Below are positions 15,039 to 22,780 of a DNA stretch of 40,151 bases, one piece after another. Origin of the DNA: Solirubrobacter taibaiensis (lineage in GTDB: Bacteria > Actinomycetota > Thermoleophilia > Solirubrobacterales > Solirubrobacteraceae); the NCBI GenBank assembly GCA_027587225.1, contig JAPDDQ010000059.1, positions 1 to 40,151 of the forward strand, in the 5' to 3' direction. Within the stretch, counting starts at the first letter, position 1; every line of letters begins with the position of its first letter. The notes below the pieces were generated by a model, which saw only the letters and a program-made list of their open reading frames with translations, searched no databases and was not told the origin of the DNA. Made by a program: the position numbers and the translations under genes.

Positions 15039-16400
15039 CTACGCGTCGAGCTTGAGCCAGATCTCGGATCGGGTCGGGAACGCCGGAATCGCGTGCCGCA
15101 GCCGGGACAGCGGCACCTCGCCCACGATCGCGATCGTCGCCGCGTGCAGGAAGTCGGCGATCTCGGCGCCCGTCATCGTGCAGCCCACGATGATCTTGCG
15201 CTCGCGGTCCACGAGCCACTGGACGGTGCCGGGCGCGTCGCGGCCGTAGAACGAACCGCCCGCGTTCCCGGAGGTCGATGTGGTGATCACGTCGACGATC
15301 AGGCCCGCCTTGTCCGCCGTCTCGGTCGTGTGCCCGACCGCCGCGACCTGCGGCTCCGTGAACACCACGCGCGGGGAGAGCGGCCCGTCCGCGCCGTGCA
15401 GGAGCACGTGGTCGTGGCCCAGCAGGTGATCGGCGGCGAGGCGCGCCTGGTACTTGCCCATGTGCGTGAACAACGCGCGCTGGTTGACGTCACCGAGTGC
15501 GTACAGCCAGTCGTGGCCCGGGACGCGCATGTGCGCGTCGACCTTCACGCCCTTGCCGGGTTCGAGTCCGACGACCTCGATGCCGACATCCTGCGTCAGC
15601 GGCTGCCGGCCCAGCGCGATCAGCAGCTTCTCGCCCGTGGCCGTGCTGCCGTCGTCCATGTGCACGGTCACCATGCCGTCCTCGGCCTGCTCGACCTTGG
15701 TCGCCTTGCGGCCCGTGCGGATCTCGACGCCGTACTCCCGCAGCGCCTCGGTGAGCTCGACGCAGGCGAACTCCTCCTCGTTCGGGAGCAGCCGGCGCGC
15801 GCCCTCGATCAGCGTCACCTGGCAGCCGAGCGTCTGGAACGCCTGCGACATCTCCACGCCGACCACGCCGCCGCCCATGACCACCATCGACTCGGGGATC
15901 TCCTTGGCGATCGTCGCGTCGCGGTTCGTCCACGCGCCGTCGACCGCGTCCAGGCCGTCGATGGGCGGCATCAGCGGCCCCGAGCCGGGCGTGAGGAAGA
16001 CGGCGCGCTTGGCCTCGATCTCCTCATCGTTGACGGTCACCTTGCGCACGCCCGAGAGCCGCGCGTGACCGCGGATGAGCGTGATGCCGCGGTCCTCGAG
16101 CCACGGCAGCTGCGCGTCGTCGCTCATGTCATGGACGATCTCGTCCCGCCGCGCCAGCACGGCGGCGACGTCGAGCGTGCCGGTCACGGCCTCCGCCGCA
16201 CCCGGATTGCGCTTGAGCTCGGCCAGCGCCTCGTACGGTCGCAGCAGCGCTTTCGACGGCATACACGCCCAAAACGAGCACTCGCCGCCGACGAGGCGAT
16301 CCTCGACGATCGCGACGTCCAGTCCCTTTTCGGCGAGCCGCCCCGCGGCCACCTCACCGGCCGGACCTGCACCGATCACCACGACATCGAAACTCCTCAT
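15039..16400 (-). CDS. FAD/NAD(P)-dependent disulfide oxidoreductase, class I
   Basis: 453 residues of the dihydrolipoamide dehydrogenase/mercuric reductase superfamily. FAD-binding GAGPAG at 10-15 and the redox disulfide Cys41/Cys46 in GGECSFWACMPSK (CX4C conserved, but the usual CLNVGC is replaced). The second nucleotide-binding motif is MGGGVVGVEMSQAF, followed by LYALGDVNQ and a C-terminal dimerisation domain with the HAIPAFPTRSE variant of the His-Glu active-site motif. It probably transfers electrons from NAD(P)H to a small disulfide, quinone or metal; the substrate is unknown. No lipoyl-dependent complex genes are nearby. The ATG at 16398-16400 lies only 46 nt from the divergent tmRNA, so the two share a control region. 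Confidence 0.9.
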   Translation of the reverse strand: MRSFDVVVIGAGPAGEVAAGRLAEKGLDVAIVEDRLVGGECSFWACMPSKALLRPYEALAELKRNPGAAEAVTGTLDVAAVLARRDEIVHDMSDDAQLPWLEDRGITLIRGHARLSGVRKVTVNDEEIEAKRAVFLTPGSGPLMPPIDGLDAVDGAWTNRDATIAKEIPESMVVMGGGVVGVEMSQAFQTLGCQVTLIEGARRLLPNEEEFACVELTEALREYGVEIRTGRKATKVEQAEDGMVTVHMDDGSTATGEKLLIALGRQPLTQDVGIEVVGLEPGKGVKVDAHMRVPGHDWLYALGDVNQRALFTHMGKYQARLAADHLLGHDHVLLHGADGPLSPRVVFTEPQVAAVGHTTETADKAGLIVDVITTSTSGNAGGSFYGRDAPGTVQWLVDRERKIIVGCTMTGAEIADFLHAATIAIVGEVPLSRLRHAIPAFPTRSEIWLKLDA

Positions 16401-16428
16401 GGACCCGACCCTATCCAGGGACTACAAT
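16400..16428 (+). promoter_or_regulatory. Likely promoter of ssrA
   Basis: TGGACC at 16400-16405 and TACAAT at 16423-16428 are separated by 17 bp, 4/6 and 5/6 matches to the housekeeping -35 and -10. The -10 ends 17 nt before the mature tmRNA start, leaving a short leader for RNase P to remove. The -35 overlaps the start codon of the divergent reductase. Confidence 0.6.
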
Positions 16429-16445
16429 GTTCAGGCACGACACCA

Positions 16446-16830
16446 GGGGACGACAGGCTTCGACGTGGTCGGATCGTGGGGTCGGTTGCGAGTCGGGGTG
16501 CCGGAGGCCCCGTAAAAAACCGGCACAAAACAAATGCGGACAAGAATCCCGCTCTCGTGGCTGATGAAGCCCACGAGTACGCTCTCGCCGTCTAGCCAAA
16601 ACTAGAAGGTGAGCCTCAGCGCCCGAGGCCTACGACGGGATCAGCTGAGTCATAAGTAGGCTTGCTCTCTGGACGCTCGCCTGAGCCGACGGAGGGGACT
16701 TTTGATCAGGCTGGCCGCTCACAACCTTTGTCGGTGGAGCAACTGAGCGGCGAGATTTAGACCACCGAACACACTCGTAGACGCCGGCTTGGCGCGACTG
16801 CGGACGCGGGTTCAATTCCCGCCGTCTCCA
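16446..16830 (+). ncRNA. ssrA: Transfer-messenger RNA (tmRNA), one-piece
   Basis: The 5' end GGGGACGAC-AGGCTTCGAC and the 3' end GGTTCAATTCCCGCCGTCTCCA are the conserved tmRNA termini. The first seven bases (16446-16452) pair with 16823-16829 as an acceptor stem, with one G-U pair; A16830 is the discriminator. The T-arm GCGGG-TTCAATT-CCCGC is intact. The terminal CCA is not encoded (the next bases are CTC), so it must be added. The coding part begins near 16536. With SmpB it rescues stalled ribosomes and tags the incomplete protein for degradation. The exact ends are inferred from pairing. Confidence 0.95.
16536..16592 (+). other. tmRNA-encoded proteolysis tag
   Basis: Reading from GCG at 16536 to TAG at 16593-16595 gives ADKNPALVADEAHEYALAV. 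The YALA- ending matches degradation tags seen by ClpXP-type proteases, but the last residue is Val instead of the common Ala. The resume codon is inferred: Ala is the usual first residue, and the upstream codons (Lys-Thr-Asn) are also open. Confidence 0.75.
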
Positions 16831-16839
16831 CTCGTTACC

Positions 16840-16889
16840 GCCGCCGCGCAGGACTCGAATCCGGGTCCGGCGCGGCGGCTTTTTCTTTT
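16840..16889 (+). terminator. Rho-independent terminator of ssrA
   Basis: GCCGCCGCGC (16840-16849) and GCGCGGCGGC (16870-16879) form a perfect 10-bp stem, with a further GGAC/GTCC pairing inside the loop, followed by TTTTTCTTTT. It starts 10 nt after the tmRNA. Confidence 0.92.
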
Positions 16890-16923
16890 CCGGCCGCGAG
16901 GTTCGTCGGCGCGGCGGGGGCTT

Positions 16924-17014
16924 TGACCGTCTGGCAGCTGACGGTCAGTTCAAGGGGCGAGTGCAACGGACCGAGTAAGCAGGCGCCGGGCAGCGAGCTT
17001 GTCCGGCGCCTTTT
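16924..17014 (+). promoter_or_regulatory. Two-hairpin leader ending in a terminator-like stem
   Basis: Hairpin 1: TGACCGTC and GACGGTCA (8 bp, 8-nt loop, 16924-16947). An unpaired-looking 34-nt stretch rich in G/A follows. Hairpin 2: AGGCGCCGG and CCGGCGCCT (9 bp, 16981-17011) with a 13-nt loop and a short U-run (TTTT). The region precedes the secreted-protein gene at 17073 by about 60 nt. It may be a second terminator for the tmRNA transcript or an attenuator/riboswitch-like leader of that gene. I do not recognise a known aptamer. Confidence 0.45.
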
Positions 17015-17072
17015 GGCGTGCCGACCCGCGGCGCTCGACGGCTCACGCTGCTCCTCCGAAAGGACCCTCTGC

Positions 17073-18578
17073 ATGTCTCGTCTCCCGCGCGTGTTGGCGC
17101 CCCTATCCGTCGCCATCGGCCTCACGGCGCTGGCCCCGGCCGTCGCCATGGCCGGCACGACCGTCACGTTCCCCGACGGCGGTCCCGTCGAGACGACGGT
17201 GCAGATCACCGATCCAGGGCCCTCGGCGAACACCGTGCACCTGACGGTCACGGCCGCCACACCGTCCGACCTCTCCAAGACGAAGGTGTTCCTCGGCCGC
17301 GGCCAGTACGTCTTCGACGTGATCGGCACGGACGGTGTCCACGAGGTCGACGACGCGTTCCAGGACCTGGCCACGGATCCGTGCGCCGTCTCGCAGGCCG
17401 GGTCACGCCCGGACGTCCCGGTCACGGTGGGCGCCAGCACCTTCACCGCGGAGCTGCCGAAGGGTGAGGTCATCTCGTTCGAGGAGGCGGACGTCGCCGC
17501 CGTCGTCACCGGCCCGGGCACGGGTTGCACGCGCGCCGGCAGCAGCGGCATCGCGGTCGACTTCTTCGCCGACGCGGAAGAGATCGACGGCTTCTCCTGG
17601 AGCGACCCGGCCACGCCGGCGGTGACCGCGGTCGGCGGCCGGCGTCAGTACGCCCTCTCCTTCACGCAGGAGTCGGGGACGACCTACGAGCTCTACCGGG
17701 TGATCAACGGCGTTCGTGAGCAGAACCCGTCCCGCTACCTGCGCGGCACGTCCGGAGACCCCCACTTCGTCATCGACTCCGACAACGACGGCAAGTCGCT
17801 GCCGGTCGGGACCGACTTCAGCTTCCAGCTGCGCGCCGTCCGCCAGTTCAACGTCTGGGACGGCAACGACTTGATCGAGCCGGCGAGCGCCTTCAGCTCC
17901 GTCGTCAGCGTGGCCACGAATCCTGCCCAGACCGTCGTGTTCACCGGCAAGCCCGCGGCCTCCACGACCGCCCGCACCGCCGAGTTCAGCTTCGCCGTGA
18001 CCGGTGCCTTGGCCGGCGAGACCCCATACTGCGGCCTCGACATCGACTCCCCGAACGGCGTCGAGGTTCCCTGCGCCGCCGGCGGCGCCACGGTGACCGG
18101 ACTCGCGCTCGGTGCCCACACGTTCACGGTCTTCCCTGGCGACGGCGAGGCCGCCTACACCGTCTCCTGGACCGTCGTCGACGCCCCCGTCACACCGGTT
18201 CCGCCCACGACCCCGGTGCCGCCGACGGTGCCCAAGAACCAGGCCGACCTCGACGGCGACGGCATCGAGAACACCTGGCTGGTCAACGGCCGGCCCGCCG
18301 CCGCGCCCAAGACCCCCAAGGCCAGCGTCAGCGGCACGAAGGTCAAGCTGACGCTCCCCACCGCGCCCAAGGGCGCCAAGTCCATCCGCGTCTACCGCGC
18401 CGACGGCAAGGGCAACTACAAGCTCGTAAAGACCCTCAAGGCGGGCAGCAAGGCCTTCACCGACACCAAGGTCAAGGCCGGGCAGACCTACAAGTACAAG
18501 ACCGTCGCGGTCAACGCCAAGGGCCAGCAGGGCAAGGCCTCCGGCACCGTGACCGCGAAGGTCAAGAAGAAGAAGTGA
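17073..18578 (+). CDS. Secreted multi-domain protein with FN3-like C-terminus
   Basis: 501 residues. A Sec signal peptide covers residues 1-27 (ending AVAMA). The mature part up to about 370 is beta-rich, with paired cysteines (DPCAV, GTGCTRAG, YCGLDI, VPCAAGG) and Ig/FN3-like strands. A Pro/Thr hinge (APVTPVPPTTPVPP) and a calcium-binding-like DLDGDGIENTW follow. The last ~95 residues form a fibronectin-III-like domain (SIRVYRADGKGNYKLVKTL..YKYKTVAVNAKG) with a Lys-rich end (KVKKKK). It is probably surface-attached or extracellular; no enzyme motif is seen. The ATG at 17073 has AAAGGA about 9 nt upstream. Function unknown. Confidence 0.85.
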   Translation: MSRLPRVLAPLSVAIGLTALAPAVAMAGTTVTFPDGGPVETTVQITDPGPSANTVHLTVTAATPSDLSKTKVFLGRGQYVFDVIGTDGVHEVDDAFQDLATDPCAVSQAGSRPDVPVTVGASTFTAELPKGEVISFEEADVAAVVTGPGTGCTRAGSSGIAVDFFADAEEIDGFSWSDPATPAVTAVGGRRQYALSFTQESGTTYELYRVINGVREQNPSRYLRGTSGDPHFVIDSDNDGKSLPVGTDFSFQLRAVRQFNVWDGNDLIEPASAFSSVVSVATNPAQTVVFTGKPAASTTARTAEFSFAVTGALAGETPYCGLDIDSPNGVEVPCAAGGATVTGLALGAHTFTVFPGDGEAAYTVSWTVVDAPVTPVPPTTPVPPTVPKNQADLDGDGIENTWLVNGRPAAAPKTPKASVSGTKVKLTLPTAPKGAKSIRVYRADGKGNYKLVKTLKAGSKAFTDTKVKAGQTYKYKTVAVNAKGQQGKASGTVTAKVKKKK

Positions 18579-18581
18579 CCG

Positions 18582-19388
18582 TCAGCTGACGCGGCGGTCG
18601 ATCCACCACGCGACCAGCCCCAGCAGGGCGAGCGTCATGGCGAGGTAGATGCCCGTCTCGATGAGCTGGAACTCCCAGAAGCGGCTGGAGGGGTGGTACA
18701 TCCGGCCGTCGACGATCCACGCCGTGTCGAGGTTCGCGCCTTTCTCAGCCTGGAGCGTCGATGCGAAGTGCGGGCGCACGACGCTCTCGATCACGACCCG
18801 CACGGCGAGGAAGGCCACGACCCCGATGGCGATCGCGGCGATGGTGCGCCGCATGACGGTCCCGAGGGCGATGATCAGCGCGGCCGCGAACACGGCGTAG
18901 GCGATCGGAGCGATGCCCTCGAGCTGGAAGGCGCCGGGCTCGATGCGACCGTGGAAGTTGTCCAGCGGCCGGCGCCACCAGGTGAGCAGGAACGCGGTGA
19001 TCGCCGCGGACACACCGGCGCCGCCGAGCGCGATCGCGAGCTTGGAGGCCAGCCAGCGCCGCCGCGTGATGCTCTGGGTCCAGGCCAGGCGGTAGGTGCC
19101 GCGCTCGAGCTCGAGCACGAACGGCGCCGCGAAGATCACGGCGATCACCACCGGCAGGAACGCGAACCAGCCCGTCACGCCGATCACCGTCGAGAACCGC
19201 GCGTCGAACGCGTCGAGCAGTTGCGCGCAGCCGCTGCCCGGCGCGCCGACGCAGGCCGCTGCTCCGTCGGTCTCGTACGCACCGCTCATGTGGAGTCCGG
19301 TCGGGATGAACAACGCGGCGAGCACCGCGAGCAGGAGCGCGCCGAGCACGGTTTCGGCGCGCTGCTGGCGCCAGGCGACCCAGGTCAT
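18582..19388 (-). CDS. ABC transporter permease subunit (ABC-2 type)
   Basis: 268 residues with six predicted membrane segments: near residues 10-35, 75-100, 120-145, 165-185, 190-210 and 240-262. The first begins WVAWRQQRAETVLGALLLAV; an extracytoplasmic loop contains two Cys residues (AACVGAPGSGCAQLL). The LELERGTYRLAWTQSITRRRWLASKL segment is typical of ABC-2 permeases of the actinomycete YtrA-associated operons. The ATG overlaps the ATPase stop (ATGA). It is the third gene of the GntR-ATPase-permease operon. The transported compound is unknown; related operons respond to cell-wall antibiotics or stress. Confidence 0.9.
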   Translation of the reverse strand: MTWVAWRQQRAETVLGALLLAVLAALFIPTGLHMSGAYETDGAAACVGAPGSGCAQLLDAFDARFSTVIGVTGWFAFLPVVIAVIFAAPFVLELERGTYRLAWTQSITRRRWLASKLAIALGGAGVSAAITAFLLTWWRRPLDNFHGRIEPGAFQLEGIAPIAYAVFAAALIIALGTVMRRTIAAIAIGVVAFLAVRVVIESVVRPHFASTLQAEKGANLDTAWIVDGRMYHPSSRFWEFQLIETGIYLAMTLALLGLVAWWIDRRVS

Positions 19389-20257
19389 GCCGCCACCTCC
19401 TGTCCCGGATGCTGCAGGTAGGCCAACACGATCTCCTCGAGCGCGACGTCCTCGATCTGCCAGTGGGCGTCGTAGACGTGCCCGTTCGCGCGCACGAGCA
19501 GGGTGGTCTGGCGAGACGTGTGCCGCGTCTGCACGACGTGGTGCACACGCGCGACGGCCGCGTCGTCGCCCGGGGGCCCGACGAGCACGCGGTGTGAGGC
19601 GACGATCTCGTCGATCGGGCCGTTGAGCTGGACGCCACCTGCCGCCAGGACGACGAGGCGATCGCACACGCGCTCGAGGTCGGCGAGCAGGTGCGAGGAC
19701 ATCAGGACCGTGAGCTCACGCTCGACGACGGCCTCCATGAGGGCCTGCAGGAACTCGCGCCGGGCCAGCGGGTCCAGAGCGGCGGCGGGCTCGTCGAGGA
19801 TCAGGACTTCCGGGCGCTTGGCGATCGCGAGCGCGAGCGCGACCTGGGCCTGCTGGCCGCCCGACAGCTCGCCGACGCGGCGGTCGAGCGCGATGCCCCG
19901 GGCCCGCAGCCACTCCAGGGCCAGCGCGTCATCCCAGCGCGGGTTGAGCTTGCGGCCGAGCTTGAGCATCTCGCCGACGCGGAAGCGGCGCTCCAACGGA
20001 TGGTCCTGGGCGACGAACCCGATCTGCGGGAGGACGCGGGTCGGCTGTGCGCGCGGCGCCGCGCCGAGGACGGTGATGCTGCCGTCCGTCGGCTCGGTCA
20101 GCCCGACGATGAGGTGCAGGAGCGTCGTCTTGCCCGCACCGTTGGGGCCGACCAGCGCCGTCACCGACCCCGCCGGCACCTCGAGCGTGCAGTCGTGCAG
20201 CGCCTGGTGTGCGCCGTAGCGCTTGCCGAGCCGGTCGGCGGCGATCGCGGCGCTCAT
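19385..20257 (-). CDS. ABC transporter ATP-binding protein
   Basis: 290 residues. Walker A GPNGAGKTT at 37-45, Q-loop IGFVAQDHPL, signature LSGGQQAQVALALAIAKR, Walker B VLILDEPAAALDP and the H-loop MSSHLLADLERVCDRLVVL. The C-terminal ~70 residues (HHVVQTRHTSRQTTLLVRANG..EEIVLAYLQHPG) are the regulatory tail of this exporter group. The start is ATG at 20255-20257, overlapping the GntR stop by 4 nt. It powers the adjacent permease. Confidence 0.95.
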   Translation of the reverse strand: MSAAIAADRLGKRYGAHQALHDCTLEVPAGSVTALVGPNGAGKTTLLHLIVGLTEPTDGSITVLGAAPRAQPTRVLPQIGFVAQDHPLERRFRVGEMLKLGRKLNPRWDDALALEWLRARGIALDRRVGELSGGQQAQVALALAIAKRPEVLILDEPAAALDPLARREFLQALMEAVVERELTVLMSSHLLADLERVCDRLVVLAAGGVQLNGPIDEIVASHRVLVGPPGDDAAVARVHHVVQTRHTSRQTTLLVRANGHVYDAHWQIEDVALEEIVLAYLQHPGQEVAA

Positions 20258-20643
20258 GCGGCCCGCCTCCCGAAGACCTGGTGCGTCGCCGCGGCGAACA
20301 GCGCGGCGACGTCGTCCTGGTCGCAACCGGCGGTCTGCGCCTGCCGGATCCACCGCACCAGCCCGGCGGTCAACGCCGACCGGTCGGGCGGAGCGGCCGC
20401 GTCCTGCGCGGCGACGAAGGTGCCTTGCCCGCGTCGGCCCTCCACGAGGCCCTCGAGGTCGAGCTCGCGGTAGGCCTTCAGCACCGTGTTGGGATTGATC
20501 GCCAGCGACGCGACGACCTCTTTGACCGTCGGCAGCTGGTCGCCCGTCTGCAGCATCCCGAGCCGCAGCGCCTGCTTGACCTGGTGCACGAGCTGTAAGT
20601 AGGTCGGTACCCCCGACCGCGGATCCAGGCGGAATTCGATCAT
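20254..20643 (-). CDS. GntR family regulator, YtrA subfamily
   Basis: 129 residues: a winged helix (MIEFRLDPRSGVPTYLQLVHQVKQALRLGML..LPTVKEVVASLAINPNTVLKAYRELDLEGLVEGRRGQGTFV) plus a short C-terminal helical part, the YtrA arrangement with no ligand domain. This subfamily represses its own ABC-transporter operon; here it is the first gene, with 4-nt overlaps through to the permease. ATG at 20641-20643; a GTG one codon earlier is also possible. A palindrome overlaps its promoter. Confidence 0.92.
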   Translation of the reverse strand: MIEFRLDPRSGVPTYLQLVHQVKQALRLGMLQTGDQLPTVKEVVASLAINPNTVLKAYRELDLEGLVEGRRGQGTFVAAQDAAAPPDRSALTAGLVRWIRQAQTAGCDQDDVAALFAAATHQVFGRRAA

Positions 20644-20653
20644 CACGACCGAG

Positions 20654-20675
20654 TTTACCTATAGTCGTAGATAAA
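20654..20675 (-). promoter_or_regulatory. Probable YtrA-type operator over the GntR promoter
   Basis: TTTACCTA-TAGTCG-TAGATAAA, 8-bp arms matching at 7 of 8, lies 11 nt upstream of the GntR start. It is AT-rich in a GC-rich setting. A minus-strand -35 (TTGACG, 20677-20682) and a -10-like TAGGTA (20656-20661) place the palindrome over the promoter, fitting autorepression. The -35 lies in the last codons of the TetR gene. Confidence 0.6.
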
Positions 20676-20678
20676 GCG

Positions 20679-21248
20679 TCAAATAGGTTGCGCCGGCCCT
20701 CGCAGTCCGTTCAGCAGCAACTCGATCTGGCGGCCGGCGCGCAGGTCCCAGTCGTCCACCGCGGCGAGGGGACGCGACAGCAGCGAGGCGCTGAGGATCA
20801 GGTCGACCGGGGTGAGGTCGGCGCGCAGCTCCCCCGAGGCGTGGCCGCGATCGAGGAGGCCTTGGAGGACGACGCGCACCTCGGTCTGCAGCTCACGGAT
20901 GGCGGCGTCGAAGACCACCGGTCCGCCGTGCAGCGGAAGGACGAAGCGGTCGCGGTCGCGGAGTGTGGCGGTGAGGAACGCGCGTACGCCCTCGAGCGCC
21001 GGGCCGGGCTGGTCGGCGGCTGCGCGCGCGTTGGTGAGGGCCAGTTCGAACGATCGGTGGACCAGTGCGCCGAGGAGCTCTTCGCGCGTCGCGAAGTGCC
21101 GGTACACGGTGCCCACGCCTACCCCGGCGCGGCGGGCGATGTCGGCCATCGGCACCTTTTCGCCTTCGCGGCGGACCAGTTCGGTCGCGGCGTCCAACAC
21201 GCGCTCGCGATTGGCGGTCGCGTCCTTGCGTGGTTGACGGGGCGCCAT
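20679..21248 (-). CDS. TetR family transcriptional regulator
   Basis: 189 residues. The N-terminal HTH (ANRERVLDAATELVRREG, MADIARRAGVGVGTVYRHFATREELL) is classic TetR. The ligand domain (residues ~60-185) is of the type seen in regulators often divergent from oxidoreductases; its effector is unknown. It is divergent from the cupin/quinone oxidoreductase pair, with two near-identical palindromes in the 66-nt gap, so it probably represses both directions. ATG at 21246-21248. Confidence 0.94.
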   Translation of the reverse strand: MAPRQPRKDATANRERVLDAATELVRREGEKVPMADIARRAGVGVGTVYRHFATREELLGALVHRSFELALTNARAAADQPGPALEGVRAFLTATLRDRDRFVLPLHGGPVVFDAAIRELQTEVRVVLQGLLDRGHASGELRADLTPVDLILSASLLSRPLAAVDDWDLRAGRQIELLLNGLRGPAQPI

Positions 21249-21253
21249 TGAAG

Positions 21254-21294
21254 CGGATGGTATCGTCCGGTAAAGAAACGGACGAAATCATCCG
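21254..21294. promoter_or_regulatory. Twin palindromic operator for the TetR regulator
   Basis: Two 16-bp sites, CGGATGGTATCGTCCG (21254-21269) and CGGACGAAATCATCCG (21279-21294), share the form CGGAYG-N4-CRTCCG, 25 bp apart. The inner halves also make a perfect 7-bp inverted repeat (TCGTCCG/CGGACGA). They fill the gap between the divergent TetR and cupin starts. Confidence 0.75.
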
Positions 21295-21314
21295 GAATAG
21301 CGAGAAGGAGCCCG

Positions 21315-21827
21315 ATGACCCCCCTGCCCGATGACGATCCGCGACGTGGCCTGACCGTCGCGCGCCCCGATGACCCCGACCTGCTGCACCTCGCGGTGGT
21401 CGGCGATACGTACACGGTGCTGGTCTCCGGCGAGCAGACCGCCGGCCGCTACGCGCTGATCGACATGCTCGTTCCCCCCGGCGCCGGGCCGCCGCCGCAC
21501 CGGCACTACTTCGAGGAGTCGTTCCGCGTCCTGGAGGGCTCGGTGGAGGTCACGTTCCGTGACGATCCGCCCGTACGCCTGCACGCCGGCGAGACGGTCA
21601 ACATCCCGGCCAACGCGCCGCATGCGTTCCGCAACGGCGCCGACGTGCCTGCGCGGCTGTTGTGCACCGTGGTTCCCGCCGGCCTGGAGGCGTTCTTCGC
21701 CGAATTCGGCGACCGCGTCGACTCGCGGACCGCGCCGGCCCCGGCGCTCAGCGACGAGGACAAGCAGGCGCGGCTGCGGCGCGCCGCCGAGCGGGCGCCC
21801 GACTACGGCATGGAGCTGTTGCCATGA
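21315..21827 (+). CDS. Cupin domain protein
   Basis: 170 residues with one cupin barrel: motif 1 GAGPPPHRHYFEESFRVLEG (His, His, Glu metal ligands) and motif 2 GETVNIPANAPHAFRN (third His). It may be a metal-dependent dioxygenase, isomerase or a small-molecule sensor; the substrate is unknown. The ATG at 21315 has GAAGGAG 5-6 nt upstream. The stop overlaps the quinone oxidoreductase start (ATGA), so the two are coupled and likely under the divergent TetR. Confidence 0.9.
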   Translation: MTPLPDDDPRRGLTVARPDDPDLLHLAVVGDTYTVLVSGEQTAGRYALIDMLVPPGAGPPPHRHYFEESFRVLEGSVEVTFRDDPPVRLHAGETVNIPANAPHAFRNGADVPARLLCTVVPAGLEAFFAEFGDRVDSRTAPAPALSDEDKQARLRRAAERAPDYGMELLP

Positions 21828-22771
21828 AGGCCGTGCGGTTTCACGCGTACGGCGACGCCGACGTCCTCCGCTACGAGGACGCCGAGCAGCCCGTCCCCGG
21901 TGCGGGGGAAGTGCTCATCCACGTCGCCGCGACGACGTTCAACCCGGTTGACGCGAACATCCGCGCGGGGTTCATGCAAGGCCCGATCCCGGTGACGCTG
22001 CCGCACACGCTCGGGTACGACGTCTCCGGCACGGTCGCCGCGGTGGGCGAGGGCGTCGGCAGCGTCGCGGTCGGCGACGCGGTCGTCGGCTTCCTGCCGA
22101 TGGTCGCCGACGGCGCGTCCGCCGAATACGTCCTGGCCGCGGCCGAGATCCTGACCGCGGCCCCTTCCAGCCTCCCGCTGCCCGACGCCGCGGCGCTCCC
22201 GTCGGTGGGCCTGACCGCGTGGCAAGCCCTGTTCGAGCTCGGCGAGCTGAAGGCCGGGCAACGCGTGTTGATCAACGGCGCGGGCGGAGCGGTCGGCGGC
22301 TACGCCGTCCAGCTGGCCAAGCACACCGGCGCCTCCGTGATCGCCACGGCCGGTCCGCGTAGCAGCGAGCGTGTCCGGACGGCCGGCGCCGACGAGCTCA
22401 TCGACCACACCGCCACGGCGGTGACCGCAGCGGTGAGCGAGCCGGTCGACGTGCTGCTCAATCTCGCCCCGATCGACCCGGAGGCGTTCACGGCGCTGGT
22501 CGCCCTGGTCCGTTCGGGCGGCGTGGTCGTGAACACGACGGTGTGGATGCCGGCGCCGACCGACGCGGAGCGCGGCGTGCGCGGTCTCGACGTCTTCGTC
22601 CGCAGCGATGCGGCGCAACTGGCGCGGCTGGTGGCGCTGGTCGACAGCGGTGAGTTGCGGGTCGACGTCGCCGAGCGGGTGCCGCTCGAAGAGTTGCCGG
22701 CGGTTCACGCCCGGGCGGCCGCGGGCGCGTTGCCCGGCGGCAAGATCATCGTCCTCCCGGCGACGGGCTGA
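21824..22771 (+). CDS. NADP-dependent zinc-free quinone oxidoreductase (MDR family)
   Basis: 315 residues of the medium-chain reductase superfamily without zinc ligands: MKAVRFHAYGDADVLRYED at the start, NPVDANIRAGFM, LGYDVSGTVAAVGEGV, and the cofactor motif INGAGGAVGGYAVQLAKHTGA. Members reduce quinones or enones with NADPH. It is cotranslated with the cupin. Together with the TetR this looks like an inducible response to a reactive or aromatic compound; that is inference. Confidence 0.92.
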   Translation: MKAVRFHAYGDADVLRYEDAEQPVPGAGEVLIHVAATTFNPVDANIRAGFMQGPIPVTLPHTLGYDVSGTVAAVGEGVGSVAVGDAVVGFLPMVADGASAEYVLAAAEILTAAPSSLPLPDAAALPSVGLTAWQALFELGELKAGQRVLINGAGGAVGGYAVQLAKHTGASVIATAGPRSSERVRTAGADELIDHTATAVTAAVSEPVDVLLNLAPIDPEAFTALVALVRSGGVVVNTTVWMPAPTDAERGVRGLDVFVRSDAAQLARLVALVDSGELRVDVAERVPLEELPAVHARAAAGALPGGKIIVLPATG

Positions 22772-22780
22772 CGCTGGTAC

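Noticed and set aside
16851..16868. A tRNA-like T-loop (GGACTCGAATCC) after ssrA
   Set aside because: It lies inside the loop of the ssrA terminator, with no acceptor or anticodon stem around it.
16923..17072. N-terminal extension of the secreted protein to 16923
   Set aside because: It would run through the two hairpins and displace the signal peptide; the ATG at 17073 has a ribosome-binding site and a good signal sequence.
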